From: Candidatus Methanoperedens sp. | GTDB lineage: Archaea; Halobacteriota; Methanosarcinia; Methanosarcinales; Methanoperedenaceae | Length of the DNA stretch: 64,000 nucleotides | Direction: 5' to 3' | Assembly: GCA_012026795.1 (NCBI GenBank) | Contig: VEPM01000010.1 | Location: 62,001-126,000, forward strand | Shown: positions 51,778 to 60,890 of the stretch, in pieces | Layout of the letters: each line of letters opens with the position of its first letter | How positions within the stretch are numbered: the first letter of the stretch is position 1 | Position numbers and translations under genes: made by a program | Notes under the pieces: generated by a model | The model's input: only the letters and a program-made list of their open reading frames with translations | What the model was told of the DNA's origin: nothing | Database searches by the model: none

Positions 51778-52569
51778 ATGCTCTTATATCAAATTGTCCG
51801 CCTGGACAACGTATCATTCATTAGAAATGGCAAAGCGATCCTGCAAAATATATCATTGCGTATAGAGCCAGGCCAGCACTGGGTGATAATCGGGCAAAAC
51901 GGTTCGGGTAAAACAAGCCTTATCAGTATAATCAATGGCTATCACTATCCATCGGAAGGAAAAGCCCGTGTCCTGGGTAAAAAATTCGGTTCTACTGATC
52001 TTCGGGAACTCCGCTTACAGATAGGAGAATGCAGTTCCGAGATACGTGATATGATCCATGGGTGGGAAACAGTAAGGGATATTGTGCTTTCAGGCAGGTT
52101 TGCAAGTATTGGCCTGTATGAGAAACCGGATTCAAAAGATCATGAACGTGCAGCTTATTTACTTGATTCACTGGGAATGTCTGATATGGCAGGATGCATA
52201 TTCAATACACTTTCGGACGGTGAGAAGCAAAGAACCCTTCTTGCAAGGGCGCTGATGCCTGAGCCGGAATTACTTGTCCTTGACGAGCCATGTGCAGGAC
52301 TTGACCTGAAAGCCAGAGAAGGATTACTGGATGCTGTGCAGGAAATGTGCACTAAACGCAATGGTCCGACTTTAATATATATCACACATCATATTGAGGA
52401 GATCATCCCCGCGATTACCCATGCTCTGGCTTTGCGAAATGGAAGGATAATAGCAAGCGGTAAAAGAGAAGATGTTCTTACAAATACTGTTCTCAGTGAG
52501 ACTTTTGAAGTACCGGTCGAGTTGCATGAGAGAGAAGGGCGTTTGTGGCCGATGATAATGAAAAGTTAA
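51778..52569 (+). CDS. ABC transporter ATPase, YlmA/ModF-like
   Basis: The 263-residue ABC ATPase has Walker A GQNGSGKTS, a Q-loop (QIGECSSEI), the signature NTLSDGEKQRTLLARAL, Walker B LLVLDEPCAGLDL and the switch His in ITHHIEEI. The EL-HERxGRLWPMI-like tail is typical of the YlmA/ModF-type stand-alone ATPases. No permease gene is adjacent; the next gene is convergent. The substrate is unknown. Confidence 0.85.
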   Translation: MLLYQIVRLDNVSFIRNGKAILQNISLRIEPGQHWVIIGQNGSGKTSLISIINGYHYPSEGKARVLGKKFGSTDLRELRLQIGECSSEIRDMIHGWETVRDIVLSGRFASIGLYEKPDSKDHERAAYLLDSLGMSDMAGCIFNTLSDGEKQRTLLARALMPEPELLVLDEPCAGLDLKAREGLLDAVQEMCTKRNGPTLIYITHHIEEIIPAITHALALRNGRIIASGKREDVLTNTVLSETFEVPVELHEREGRLWPMIMKS

Positions 52570-53708
52570 ACATTCAGCCTTGCCGCTTTTATCAATTCTC
52601 TCGTAATCTCAGGCAGCCTCTCACTCAACTTCTTATGTTTTCTGGGTTTGCAGTTTTCAAGAGCATACGCAAAGATTATGGGGATACCCACAGTTGCATC
52701 AAGATAGGGAATTACATTTCCTTCTCCAGCCTTCGGTATTTTACCCCATGATTTGCCTTCGTTTATGGTGGCTCCTGAGAGTCCGCCTGTATCCGGGCGG
52801 TCAACAGTTACCTGGACAACATAATTCTCTCCAGGGCATTCCATCCCTATGATCTGGGATATCATCGGGCCTGTCTGCTGAAGGAAATTCTTTGGCAAGC
52901 CGCCTCCCACTTCAAGAACACCCCGGGGAATATCATGTATCATGCTGTCATGCACGATGGCAGCACTTTCAAGGACATCCATTGTAGGGCTTGGATCTAC
53001 GAAATCCTCTGGATCCAGATCAAATGAACCGGATTTTCCATTTGCAAGGATGGGCAAATAGCTGGTTCCCATGCCTACCGATGAATCAGCAAAACCGGGA
53101 ACGAAAACCGGAACTTTATTTTTTGAAGCTGAGGCTATAAATGATCTCTCAGGATTCTTTGCAGTCTCCCATACGCCTTCGCCAAGTATTTTATAATAAT
53201 ATGCGGTTGAAAATTTTCCAGGGAACTTATTATCTTCAACAGCTTTACTCGTAAGCGCCTGGATGATCTTATCCTGGGCTATAAGAGTTCTTTGCATATC
53301 GATATAAACATCATAGATACGCACAACATCATGCTCGGCAAGATCATTATCGTCAGCGCAATGATCTCCCTGGTGCACAGGAAGTTTATATGCAAAATGA
53401 AGATCATGATAAGTGTTTGCGCCTGTTGTGACGATCCAGTCCACAAATCCCTTCTCTATCATTTTAATAATGCCTCCACCCATTCCTACCGGGGTCATTG
53501 CACCCGCAAGTGTTAAACACACAGTTGAGTTCTCATCCAGCATGGACTTAAAAAGATGGCACGCCTCCGCCAATCGCTTTGCATTATATCCCATCCCATC
53601 GAATATGTCATCAACAAGCTGCGTTATCGTCATTTTTTCATCAAGAGCAATCGGCAGGATAGTTTTCCCTTCCCAGTGATTATGTTTATTGTGATCCATT
53701 TCAGTCAT
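52566..53708 (-). CDS. Deoxyhypusine synthase-family protein
   Basis: Deoxyhypusine synthase transfers the aminobutyl group of spermidine to a lysine of aIF5A. The 380-residue protein retains the fold and NAD-site segments (CLTLAGAMTPVGMGGGIIKM; WIVTTGANTYHDLHFA) and the nucleophile Lys in KSWGKIP. The substrate loop is altered: canonical SDSGARPDE is replaced by GLSGATINE, keeping the Glu but not the Asp. Such paralogues exist in archaea and bacteria and may act on another amine. So the family is firm, the exact reaction open. Confidence 0.75.
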   Translation of the reverse strand: MTEMDHNKHNHWEGKTILPIALDEKMTITQLVDDIFDGMGYNAKRLAEACHLFKSMLDENSTVCLTLAGAMTPVGMGGGIIKMIEKGFVDWIVTTGANTYHDLHFAYKLPVHQGDHCADDNDLAEHDVVRIYDVYIDMQRTLIAQDKIIQALTSKAVEDNKFPGKFSTAYYYKILGEGVWETAKNPERSFIASASKNKVPVFVPGFADSSVGMGTSYLPILANGKSGSFDLDPEDFVDPSPTMDVLESAAIVHDSMIHDIPRGVLEVGGGLPKNFLQQTGPMISQIIGMECPGENYVVQVTVDRPDTGGLSGATINEGKSWGKIPKAGEGNVIPYLDATVGIPIIFAYALENCKPRKHKKLSERLPEITRELIKAARLNV

Positions 53709-53802
53709 TTCCAGTCGTTACTATATATTTTAGTAATAATTCAAATAATTATTCAAGACATATCGGGCAAAGTTTGGGTAAAACCATTTAAGCTTAATTA
53801 TC

Positions 53803-53892
53803 ATGAATACAATCCGGTGGTATCGTGATGAATTAGACAGGTTGGGTTTGGGGGCATTTGATAAAAGAAAAATTACCTTGATACCTGTCTGA
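53803..53892 (+). CDS. Possible 29-residue peptide
   Basis: Frame MNTIRWYRDELDRLGLGAFD..., ending TLIPV, in the roughly 250-base region upstream of the AOR gene. It has a promoter-like AT-rich stretch before it. It could be a leader peptide or chance; I recognise nothing similar. Confidence 0.2.
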   Translation: MNTIRWYRDELDRLGLGAFDKRKITLIPV

Positions 53893-53959
53893 CAAAGCCA
53901 GATTATTTCATTTATCTTTTGACATATCTTTATTATCAGAAACCATCATTCTGATTCTC

Positions 53960-55666
53960 ATGCATGGCTGGACAGGAAGAAACGTAATTATCGATTTAAC
54001 CGACGGAAAAATTACCGAAAGTAACAGCGACCCGGATGAATTACGTTCTTATATCGGCGGAAGAGGTCTTGGTGTAAAGCTATATTATGACTTAGTGGCA
54101 CCGGATATTGATCCTTTATCGCCTGAAAATATCCTTATTTTCACGACAGGCCCGCTCACAGGGACACGGACGCCCCTGTCAGGCAGGCATGTCATGGTTT
54201 CAAAATCACCTCTTACAGGCACTATATTTGATTCAAGCAGCGGCGGGTTTTTCGGAAAGGAATTAAAATCCGCAGGGTTAGATGCGCTCCTTATAAAAGG
54301 TGCATCTGACGAGCCGGTTTATATTTCCATACAGGACGATGATATCCGGATAAACAATACAAATGATCTATGGGGAAAAAATGTCCGGCAATGCACTGAT
54401 AAGCTTTCGGGAAAAGGACGCGTGGCATGCATAGGGCGCGCAGGCGAGGGGCTTGTTCCAATTGCAAATGTCATGAATGATTATTTCCATGCATGCGGGC
54501 GCGGCGGACTTGGCGCAGTGATGGGTTCAAAAAAACTAAAGGCAATAGTTGTAAAAGGATCACGAAAACCCGCAATTGCAGATGAGGAACAATTTGAAAA
54601 AGGATGCAAAGAGGCTTCAAATCTAATAAAAAAAGGATCAATAGGTCTTTCGACTTATGGAACATCAGCACTCCTGAACCTTATGAATTTCCAGAAAATC
54701 CTGCCGGCAGGAAATTTCAGGAAAAACGAATTCGGCGATGCTTCAATGGTATCAGGTGAATTCATCAAAGAAAATTATGACATTAAAGGCCATGCCTGTT
54801 ATAATTGCACTATCGCCTGCAAGCACATAATAAAAAGCGGGGCATTTGAAGGTTATGAGGTGCCTGAATATGAAACATTATGGTCATTCGGGCCTGATAA
54901 CAATAATTCTGATATAGCATCGATAATCAAGGTCAACCGACTGTGCAATGATTACGGGATCGATACCATATCAGCAGGCTCGACAATTGCTGCCTATGCT
55001 GAGATAATGGGTGAGGATGTAAAAGAATTCACGGAATTAGTGAAAAAAATGGGTGATAATACCGGGATTGGAAAAGAGCTTGGAAATGGTTCGAAAGCTT
55101 TCTCAAATTTACGGGGAAAAGATGTTTCCATGCAATGCAAGGGGCTTGAGCTTCCGGGTTATGACCCGCGGGGACTTCTGGGCATGGCTCTTGCATATGC
55201 AACTTCAAATCGCGGTGGATGTCACATGAGGGCTTATATGGCAGGACCGGAGGTTCTTGGCAAACCAAAAAAGGTTGACCGCTTAACATTTTCGGGGAAA
55301 GCAGAGCTTGTGAAAATACAGCAGGATGAAACTGCCTCTATTGATTCGCTTGTCCTGTGTAAATTCGCATCATTTTCAGTTCCGGAAGAGATATTCGCAG
55401 AATTATTAAGTGCTGCTACGGGTGTGGATTATTCAATTGAAGAATACCTGAAATGCGGTGAAAGGATATGGAATCTTGAAAGACTCTTCAACAATAAAGC
55501 CGGATTTTCAAAAAAGGATGATACTTTGCCTGAAAGGTTTTTCGAAAATGGTGGGATCGATAGGAATGATTTTGAGAAGAGTCTTGATGAATATTACCTG
55601 CAAAGGGGCTGGGATGAGTATGGGGTGCCGGGTGAAGGGAAATTGAGGGAATTGGGGATAATATAA
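53960..55666 (+). CDS. Aldehyde ferredoxin oxidoreductase family
   Basis: The 568-residue protein is a tungsten-dependent AOR-family enzyme that oxidises an aldehyde or acid with ferredoxin. Cys280, Cys283 and Cys287 (CYNCTIAC) bind the [4Fe-4S] cluster, with a further Cys at DSLVLCKF. YIGGRGLGVKLYYDLVAPDI and GPLTGTRTPLSGRH in the N domain carry the bispyranopterin contacts. It stands alone with no ThiS-like or molybdopterin genes next to it. Which substrate it uses is not visible. Confidence 0.9.
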   Translation: MHGWTGRNVIIDLTDGKITESNSDPDELRSYIGGRGLGVKLYYDLVAPDIDPLSPENILIFTTGPLTGTRTPLSGRHVMVSKSPLTGTIFDSSSGGFFGKELKSAGLDALLIKGASDEPVYISIQDDDIRINNTNDLWGKNVRQCTDKLSGKGRVACIGRAGEGLVPIANVMNDYFHACGRGGLGAVMGSKKLKAIVVKGSRKPAIADEEQFEKGCKEASNLIKKGSIGLSTYGTSALLNLMNFQKILPAGNFRKNEFGDASMVSGEFIKENYDIKGHACYNCTIACKHIIKSGAFEGYEVPEYETLWSFGPDNNNSDIASIIKVNRLCNDYGIDTISAGSTIAAYAEIMGEDVKEFTELVKKMGDNTGIGKELGNGSKAFSNLRGKDVSMQCKGLELPGYDPRGLLGMALAYATSNRGGCHMRAYMAGPEVLGKPKKVDRLTFSGKAELVKIQQDETASIDSLVLCKFASFSVPEEIFAELLSAATGVDYSIEEYLKCGERIWNLERLFNNKAGFSKKDDTLPERFFENGGIDRNDFEKSLDEYYLQRGWDEYGVPGEGKLRELGII

Positions 55667-55667
55667 G

Positions 55668-56333
55668 TTAATGCTCAATTATCCCATCCCTGAAATGTAT
55701 AATCCTGTCCGTCATCCCGCCGATCTCAGGACTGTGCGTTACCATCACGATAGTCTGACCTTGCTCCCGGTTCAATTTCCTGAAAAGTTCGATGATTTCT
55801 ATCGAAGACTTTGTATCCAGGTTACCTGTCGGTTCATCAGCAAGAAGAATTTTCGGGTCATTGGCAAGACTTCTTGCAATAGTTACGCGCTGCTGCTGCC
55901 CTCCAGATAGTTCGGACGGCAGGTGGCTTAATCTATCACCAAGACCCACAAGGTTGAGCAATTCCTTTGCCCGTTCCTTATAATTTGACGTCTTATTCAG
56001 CATCATAGGGAACATTACATTTTCCATGACCGTGAGCTCATTAAAAAGATTGAAGAACTGAAAAACGAAACCTATGTATTTCAGTCTATACTCCGCTCTC
56101 GTGTTGCTATTCATATTTGTTACATCATTACCCTCTATGTATATTTCACCGGAAGTCGGGGTGTCAAGCATGCCTGTCAAATTCAGAAAAGTTGACTTGC
56201 CGCAGCCTGAAGGGCCCATAATGGCAACAAATTCACCCTGTTCTACACAAGTATCCACGCCATTAAGCGCTTTAACCTCGACTTTTCCAAGCATATAGCT
56301 CTTTTTAAGATTGTTGGTTTTAATTATTTCCAT
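55668..56333 (-). CDS. LolD/MacB-type ABC transporter ATPase
   Basis: The 221-residue ATPase has Walker A GPSGCGKST, signature LSGGQQQRVTIARSL, Walker B LLADEPTGNLD and the switch His (VTHSPEIG). This is the MacB/LolD class, which works with FtsX-like permeases that push substrates out by mechanotransmission rather than carrying them through the membrane. It is the last gene of an operon whose two permeases come directly before it (1 base between stop and start). Confidence 0.93.
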   Translation of the reverse strand: MEIIKTNNLKKSYMLGKVEVKALNGVDTCVEQGEFVAIMGPSGCGKSTFLNLTGMLDTPTSGEIYIEGNDVTNMNSNTRAEYRLKYIGFVFQFFNLFNELTVMENVMFPMMLNKTSNYKERAKELLNLVGLGDRLSHLPSELSGGQQQRVTIARSLANDPKILLADEPTGNLDTKSSIEIIELFRKLNREQGQTIVMVTHSPEIGGMTDRIIHFRDGIIEH

Positions 56334-56334
56334 T

Positions 56335-57492
56335 TTAATCGCCCCAGATTGCTTTTATTATGTTCGTTCTGCTTGCCATAAGTGCAGGAAATGCTGCTGC
56401 AAGGATTACAATGAGCATTGTTACAAGCGAGGCATCATAGATGAGATATAAATGAAATCTCGGACCTAAAGAACCAAGGGTTGGGTCAGGAAAAGGATGT
56501 GCTTCCAGATATTTAGTACCTGCATATCCCAGCGCATCACCAATCAGGATACCCATTGTTCCAAGAAACACTGCCTGGAGAATATATACAAACAATACCT
56601 GTAAGTCCTTCATTCCAATTGCTTTTAATATACCTATCTGCCTTCTTTTATGTAATATATTTATATAAAGCACTATACCGACGGATGCTGCTCCTGTGAA
56701 TAATCCAATTGCATTCATAAAATTACTGATATCCCTGAATGTTTTGAATGAACTCAGTACGGATTCAATCTCTTGTTCCCATTCTTTGATTTTTTGAATG
56801 CCAAGTTCCCTGGATATTTTGTTTTTATATTGCCCTGAAAGAGTTTCATCATGCAGTTTGACAAGAATAATAGATGCTTTATTAAACAGGTTAAGCTGTT
56901 CTGCTGCATCTTCAAAGTTTATTATTATTGTGTTCGTATCCATTGCCAGACCAGTGTGCAGTACACCCCTGATTTTAAAAACTCTGGTTTTTCCGTTTTC
57001 AAATATCATGGTCGCTTCATCACCGAGTTTTACCTTTAAATCATCTGCCAGCCGGTATGATATCAACATTCCATCCCGGTCATTAGCTGCAAGCGTTTCA
57101 CCTGGATCAACTTTACTTAGCAGGATAGTAACTTCGTTTTCTTTTAAGGGATCTAAGGCTAAAATTTTTACAATTTTGAATTTTTCCTTATAATGTAAAG
57201 TTCCGCCTGCCGTGATTCTTGGAGAATAAGCAACCACCTCATCCAGGCCCTCAAGTTTTTTTTCCTTTATGCCCAGCCCTTCTATATATTTATCGTTCTC
57301 ATCTGGATAGATGTTGATATGTCCGGAAGAAGTGTCCATGGTTTTTTCTAAGAAACCATCAGTCAGGCCATCCATGAAACCATTTATTATAATAATATTC
57401 GCAGTAGAAATGGCAATTGCTATTATTACAAAAAAGAACATTTTCCAATTTTTCTTTGCATCTTTTCTTGCATAGAAGAATATTGAGGACAT
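56335..57492 (-). CDS. FtsX-like ABC permease (first of two)
   Basis: The 385-residue protein has the MacB/FtsX layout: an N-terminal membrane helix (MFFFVIIAIAISTANIIIIN), a large outside domain (about residues 45-260; GHINIYPDENDKYIEGLGIK), then three membrane helices (GLFTGAASVGIVLYINIL; ILQAVFLGTMGILIGDAL; LVTMLIVILAAAFPALMA) and a C-terminal end. It is a paralogue of the next permease (about 40% alike by eye), and the two probably form a heterodimer with the ATPase. Confidence 0.88.
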   Translation of the reverse strand: MSSIFFYARKDAKKNWKMFFFVIIAIAISTANIIIINGFMDGLTDGFLEKTMDTSSGHINIYPDENDKYIEGLGIKEKKLEGLDEVVAYSPRITAGGTLHYKEKFKIVKILALDPLKENEVTILLSKVDPGETLAANDRDGMLISYRLADDLKVKLGDEATMIFENGKTRVFKIRGVLHTGLAMDTNTIIINFEDAAEQLNLFNKASIILVKLHDETLSGQYKNKISRELGIQKIKEWEQEIESVLSSFKTFRDISNFMNAIGLFTGAASVGIVLYINILHKRRQIGILKAIGMKDLQVLFVYILQAVFLGTMGILIGDALGYAGTKYLEAHPFPDPTLGSLGPRFHLYLIYDASLVTMLIVILAAAFPALMASRTNIIKAIWGD

Positions 57493-57493
57493 C

Positions 57494-58669
57494 TTATGTA
57501 CCCCATATGGCTTTAATAATTTCCATCCTGCTTGCTTTAATAGCGGGATATACTCCTGCCAGTATCGTTATTGCAAATGAAACAGTTGTTGCAATATAGA
57601 ACAGCCGGGATTCATACCTTGCACTTATCCAGGTCTGTGATATGGCATCTAAAAATGGGTTTGCTTCAAAGTACTTGATCGCAAGATATCCGAGAAAATC
57701 TCCGAGAAAAACACCTATTACGCCAAAAATTGCAGCTTCCATCAAAAATACTGTGAAAATGAAGGCATTACTCGTTCCTATGGCTTTCATTATGCCGATT
57801 TGTCTTTTTTTATGAATTACATTTATATAGATTACAATTCCAACCGAAATCGCTGCTGCGATTAAACCCACTCCTGATATTATACTTGAAATACTCCGCC
57901 ATGAATTAGCGAAGTTTGATATGAATTCTGTCTCTTCTTTCCATGTTCTTATATTATTTACATCCAGATTCTGCATGATCATTGGCTTGTATATTTCCGT
58001 CATGCTCTTATCTGAAAGCTTAATCAGGATAATAGAAGCCATATTATCAACAGCAAGCTGCCTGTAGGCTTCATCCATGGGCATAATAATGGTGGAGCTG
58101 TCGAAATCCAGGTTACCGGTGCGGACAATTCCTTTTACAGTATATACCTTAATTATTCCATTTTCAAATGCCAGCGTGGCTTCATCTCCGACATTTAGTT
58201 TTAAATCCTCAGCAAGTCGGGAAGAGACGAGAATGGCATTCTTATCATTAGAATTTACAGAAGCACCCCGGATGAGTTTTTCAAGAAGTTTTGTTGTCTT
58301 TCGTTCCTTATCCGGGTCCAGAGCCAGTATAGTATTGGATGTTGATAGCTCTTTATTAGATAAAACACCGGTTGCCGAAATCCTTGGTGAATATGCCTCC
58401 ACTTCCTTTAATGCAACAAGTCTCTGCTCCTTTATCCCGATACCTTCTATAAACCGTTCATTGTTATCAGGGTAGATATTTAAATGACCCACCGAAGATT
58501 CAACAGTGTTATCAACTAAATCTTCGATCATTCCATCAATAAGCCCATTGATAACGATGATATTCGCAGTCGCTAAAACAATCGATAAGGTAATAATTAT
58601 GAAGATCTTTATATTTTTGAAGATGTCTTTTCTTGAATAGAAAAAAGCAGAGCCAAGATCAACAGACAC
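57494..58669 (-). CDS. FtsX-like ABC permease (second of two)
   Basis: Paralogue of the preceding permease, 391 residues, same layout: first helix (FIIITLSIVLATANIIVING), outside domain with GHLNIYPDNNERFIEGIGIK, then three helices (SSIISGVGLIAAAISVGIVI; FLMEAAIFGVIGVFLGDFLG; ATTVSFAITILAGVYPAIKA). Both permeases share NIYPD-N-(K/R)-(Y/F)IEG-GIKE as the start of the outside domain. Fused translation with the neighbouring genes (1-2 base gaps) implies one complex. Confidence 0.88.
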   Translation of the reverse strand: MSVDLGSAFFYSRKDIFKNIKIFIIITLSIVLATANIIVINGLIDGMIEDLVDNTVESSVGHLNIYPDNNERFIEGIGIKEQRLVALKEVEAYSPRISATGVLSNKELSTSNTILALDPDKERKTTKLLEKLIRGASVNSNDKNAILVSSRLAEDLKLNVGDEATLAFENGIIKVYTVKGIVRTGNLDFDSSTIIMPMDEAYRQLAVDNMASIILIKLSDKSMTEIYKPMIMQNLDVNNIRTWKEETEFISNFANSWRSISSIISGVGLIAAAISVGIVIYINVIHKKRQIGIMKAIGTSNAFIFTVFLMEAAIFGVIGVFLGDFLGYLAIKYFEANPFLDAISQTWISARYESRLFYIATTVSFAITILAGVYPAIKASRMEIIKAIWGT

Positions 58670-58671
58670 TC

Positions 58672-59556
58672 TCAGTTCCTCCTATTATTTATCAAAACAA
58701 TAAAGGCTATTGCAAGAACTGGCCAAATTATTGTAAAGCCCGAAGCACTGTAATCACTGCCCCCTGACAAGCCGGATTGATTTGTCGTCCCAGGGGTTTT
58801 GGGAACCGTCCTGTTATCAACATTAAAGATCTTATCGTAATTAACAGTAAGATTTCTTGCATTTAATATTACTGAAACCATATATGTACCCTCATCTAAA
58901 TTATCAGGCCACAGGATGTTTACCGTTTTTTCCTTATCGTTTGACATAATATGAGGAGCATCGGTTTCCCTGGTTTCCACAATCTTGCTGCCTTTCTTCA
59001 GAGTAAAAATGATTTTACCATCCAGAGGAACCATAGATGTGCTCTTTATTGTAGCACTTGCACCTATGCTGTCCCCATAAACTTCGGTTATTTCAGCATC
59101 ATTTCTGGCAGTGAAACTCGATTGTGCTGTCAGGTAATATTCTGGAATTCCTTTGTTGTACAGGTACACTTTTGCCACCCCTTCGTAATTTTTATCCTCT
59201 TCGAGTGCTATATTTCCATGATGTTCGAGGATAATAACTCCTTCTACCCCGGTAGATAGTGGAATCTGTTCAACTTTCTTAGAGTAAACAACCTGTCCCC
59301 CGCTATCAATCAAAGCATATTCTATATCAGCAAGAAAAGGCTGATAGCTGGTTTCCATACGTCTCTCATACGTCCGTAAAATTAGCTTGAAACCATTGGA
59401 ATTTACACCAAAGCCATCTACATAGATTTTTGAAAAAACAAATGTCGAGTTGTTTTCAGTAGAAAATTTCACTTTTTCTACGGAACCTTCTGAGGCATCT
59501 GCTATGGACGTAATTATCATAAAAATAGCAAGAATCATCATTATATTTTTAACCAT
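58672..59556 (-). CDS. Secreted, C-terminally anchored protein of the ABC operon
   Basis: No family recognised. The 294-residue protein has a signal peptide (NIMMILAIFMIITSIADASE), a beta-rich outside part (EKVKFSTENNSTFVFSKIYV; GKIIFTLKKGSKIVETRE) and a C-terminal membrane helix (FTIIWPVLAIAFIVLINN) with a short basic end. It resembles surface proteins with Ig/CARDB-like domains. It sits directly upstream of the two permease genes in the same operon, so it is probably the outside partner or cargo of that ABC system. Confidence 0.65.
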   Translation of the reverse strand: MVKNIMMILAIFMIITSIADASEGSVEKVKFSTENNSTFVFSKIYVDGFGVNSNGFKLILRTYERRMETSYQPFLADIEYALIDSGGQVVYSKKVEQIPLSTGVEGVIILEHHGNIALEEDKNYEGVAKVYLYNKGIPEYYLTAQSSFTARNDAEITEVYGDSIGASATIKSTSMVPLDGKIIFTLKKGSKIVETRETDAPHIMSNDKEKTVNILWPDNLDEGTYMVSVILNARNLTVNYDKIFNVDNRTVPKTPGTTNQSGLSGGSDYSASGFTIIWPVLAIAFIVLINNRRN

Positions 59557-59565
59557 AAAACTCCA

Positions 59566-59892
59566 TTATTTAGCCACACTGAGTATTTGTTTTCTCATAT
59601 CGTCCTCATTAAATTTACCCAATGAGATAATTTTCCCGTCCATTACAACAACGGGGAATGAATCCATTATTACAGACAACCCGTTTTGTTCTACTTTTTG
59701 CCATACATCAGGCCGCTGTTCCTGTACTAATTTTATCAGAATATCCTGTACTGCCATCGGATCAGCATCATTGAACTTAATATCGGCTTCTTTGCATATT
59801 TTTTTTAATATCCGGGAGTAATTCCTGTTAGCAAGCCCTCTGGTCAATGCACAGCAGCCCGGTATCTGAAATAGTATAACTGTGTGTTCCAT
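59566..59892 (-). CDS. ArsD-like small redox/metallochaperone protein
   Basis: The 108-residue protein from ATG 59892 (MEHTVILFQIPGCCALTRGL) has a thioredoxin-like fold, a CC pair at residues 12-13 and a C-terminal cis-Pro region FPVVVMDGKIISLGKF, which resembles ArsD (LPLLLLDGETVMAGRY). ArsD carries As(III) to the ArsA ATPase through CC-x4-C; the third Cys is absent here. It follows the ArsA-type gene with a 4-base gap, the usual partner of ArsD. The start at 59919 overlaps ArsA and is less likely. Confidence 0.6.
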   Translation of the reverse strand: MEHTVILFQIPGCCALTRGLANRNYSRILKKICKEADIKFNDADPMAVQDILIKLVQEQRPDVWQKVEQNGLSVIMDSFPVVVMDGKIISLGKFNEDDMRKQILSVAK

Positions 59893-59896
59893 AATA

Positions 59897-60805
59897 TCAC
59901 CCATAAAGAATTTTCCCAATTTTTCTCATATTTTCTATTCCCGTAATATCTGTTTCAAAGAGAGGCACTTCTGTTTTGTATAAATCTTTAAATCTTTTAT
60001 TTATGATATTTATGTATCTGTCCTGCGTTGATCTTCGCCTTTCTAAAAACCAATTTCCTTTTAACACCTCATTGGGTATTATTTCGTTTATTATTAAGGT
60101 CGGAACATTTATTTTTAGCTGGCTCAAATTCTCGATCGCTCTTGCCGTTTCTTCAATGGGGAGATTTTCAGCGAGCAATACTAATGTAAATAAAGTTGTT
60201 TTTGTATCTGCCAGTGTTTTTATTGCACTTTCGTACCTTTTTTGTTCCAGGTTTAAATTATCCATTGTATCTCCTCCCGTTTTGATATTCAATAATTTAC
60301 CCAGCACTAATCTATTTTTAAGCTGCCTGGAAATATAATTCGCCCAATCAAAAGGCATTGACAGTTCCCTTAGTGTATGTCCTGTAGGAGCGGTATCAAA
60401 TACTATAACATCTTTTTCATCTGTATTCAAATAGCTTACAAATTGATCAAAGGCTGCCATCTCCTCTGCACAGGGTGTATTCATTACTTCCTTTCCGAAC
60501 ATTCCTGTGAGCTGGTCTACCATCTGATTCAACCGTGCCTGAAAAACACCGGATGCTTTCTTTGGATTTATATTGAGTCCGCAGAGATTCTTAACCTCTT
60601 TTATTTTTGTCATCTCTGTTTCTCCAATCTCCTGTTCAAAAATTGCGGATAAGCTCACTGTTGGGTCTGTTGCCACTACCAATGTATCATACCCATGATC
60701 TGCCAACCATACTGCTGTAGAAGACGCCATTGTGGTTTTTCCTACGCCGCCTTTCCCACCAAAGAAAAGGAACTTCTTATTATCTATCAAATCTTGCATT
60801 GTCAT
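59897..60805 (-). CDS. ArsA/GET3-type anion-pump-like ATPase
   Basis: The 302-residue ATPase has Walker A FGGKGGVGKTTMASSTAVWL, the ArsA signature DTAPTGHTLRELSMP, and late VPTLIINEIIPNE. It belongs to the ArsA/TRC40 family, which drives ArsB efflux or inserts tail-anchored proteins. The start is uncertain: TTG at 60823, ATG at 60805 or 60799. No ArsB/Acr3 is present in the window, while an FtsX-type ABC system is downstream in the same direction; so the ATPase could serve a different metal or protein-targeting task. The HTH gene on the other strand is a likely regulator. Confidence 0.85.
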   Translation of the reverse strand: MTMQDLIDNKKFLFFGGKGGVGKTTMASSTAVWLADHGYDTLVVATDPTVSLSAIFEQEIGETEMTKIKEVKNLCGLNINPKKASGVFQARLNQMVDQLTGMFGKEVMNTPCAEEMAAFDQFVSYLNTDEKDVIVFDTAPTGHTLRELSMPFDWANYISRQLKNRLVLGKLLNIKTGGDTMDNLNLEQKRYESAIKTLADTKTTLFTLVLLAENLPIEETARAIENLSQLKINVPTLIINEIIPNEVLKGNWFLERRRSTQDRYINIINKRFKDLYKTEVPLFETDITGIENMRKIGKILYG

Positions 60806-60890
60806 GATAACGCTATCAAGCAACCAACAAAGATAGGTTTTTACCCATACATGTAGGAGTGTATATAAGACCGGTTGACAAACTAAGATT

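Noticed and set aside
52566-53708. Naming this gene as true deoxyhypusine synthase
   Set aside because: The substrate loop differs from the canonical enzyme, so I kept a family-level call.
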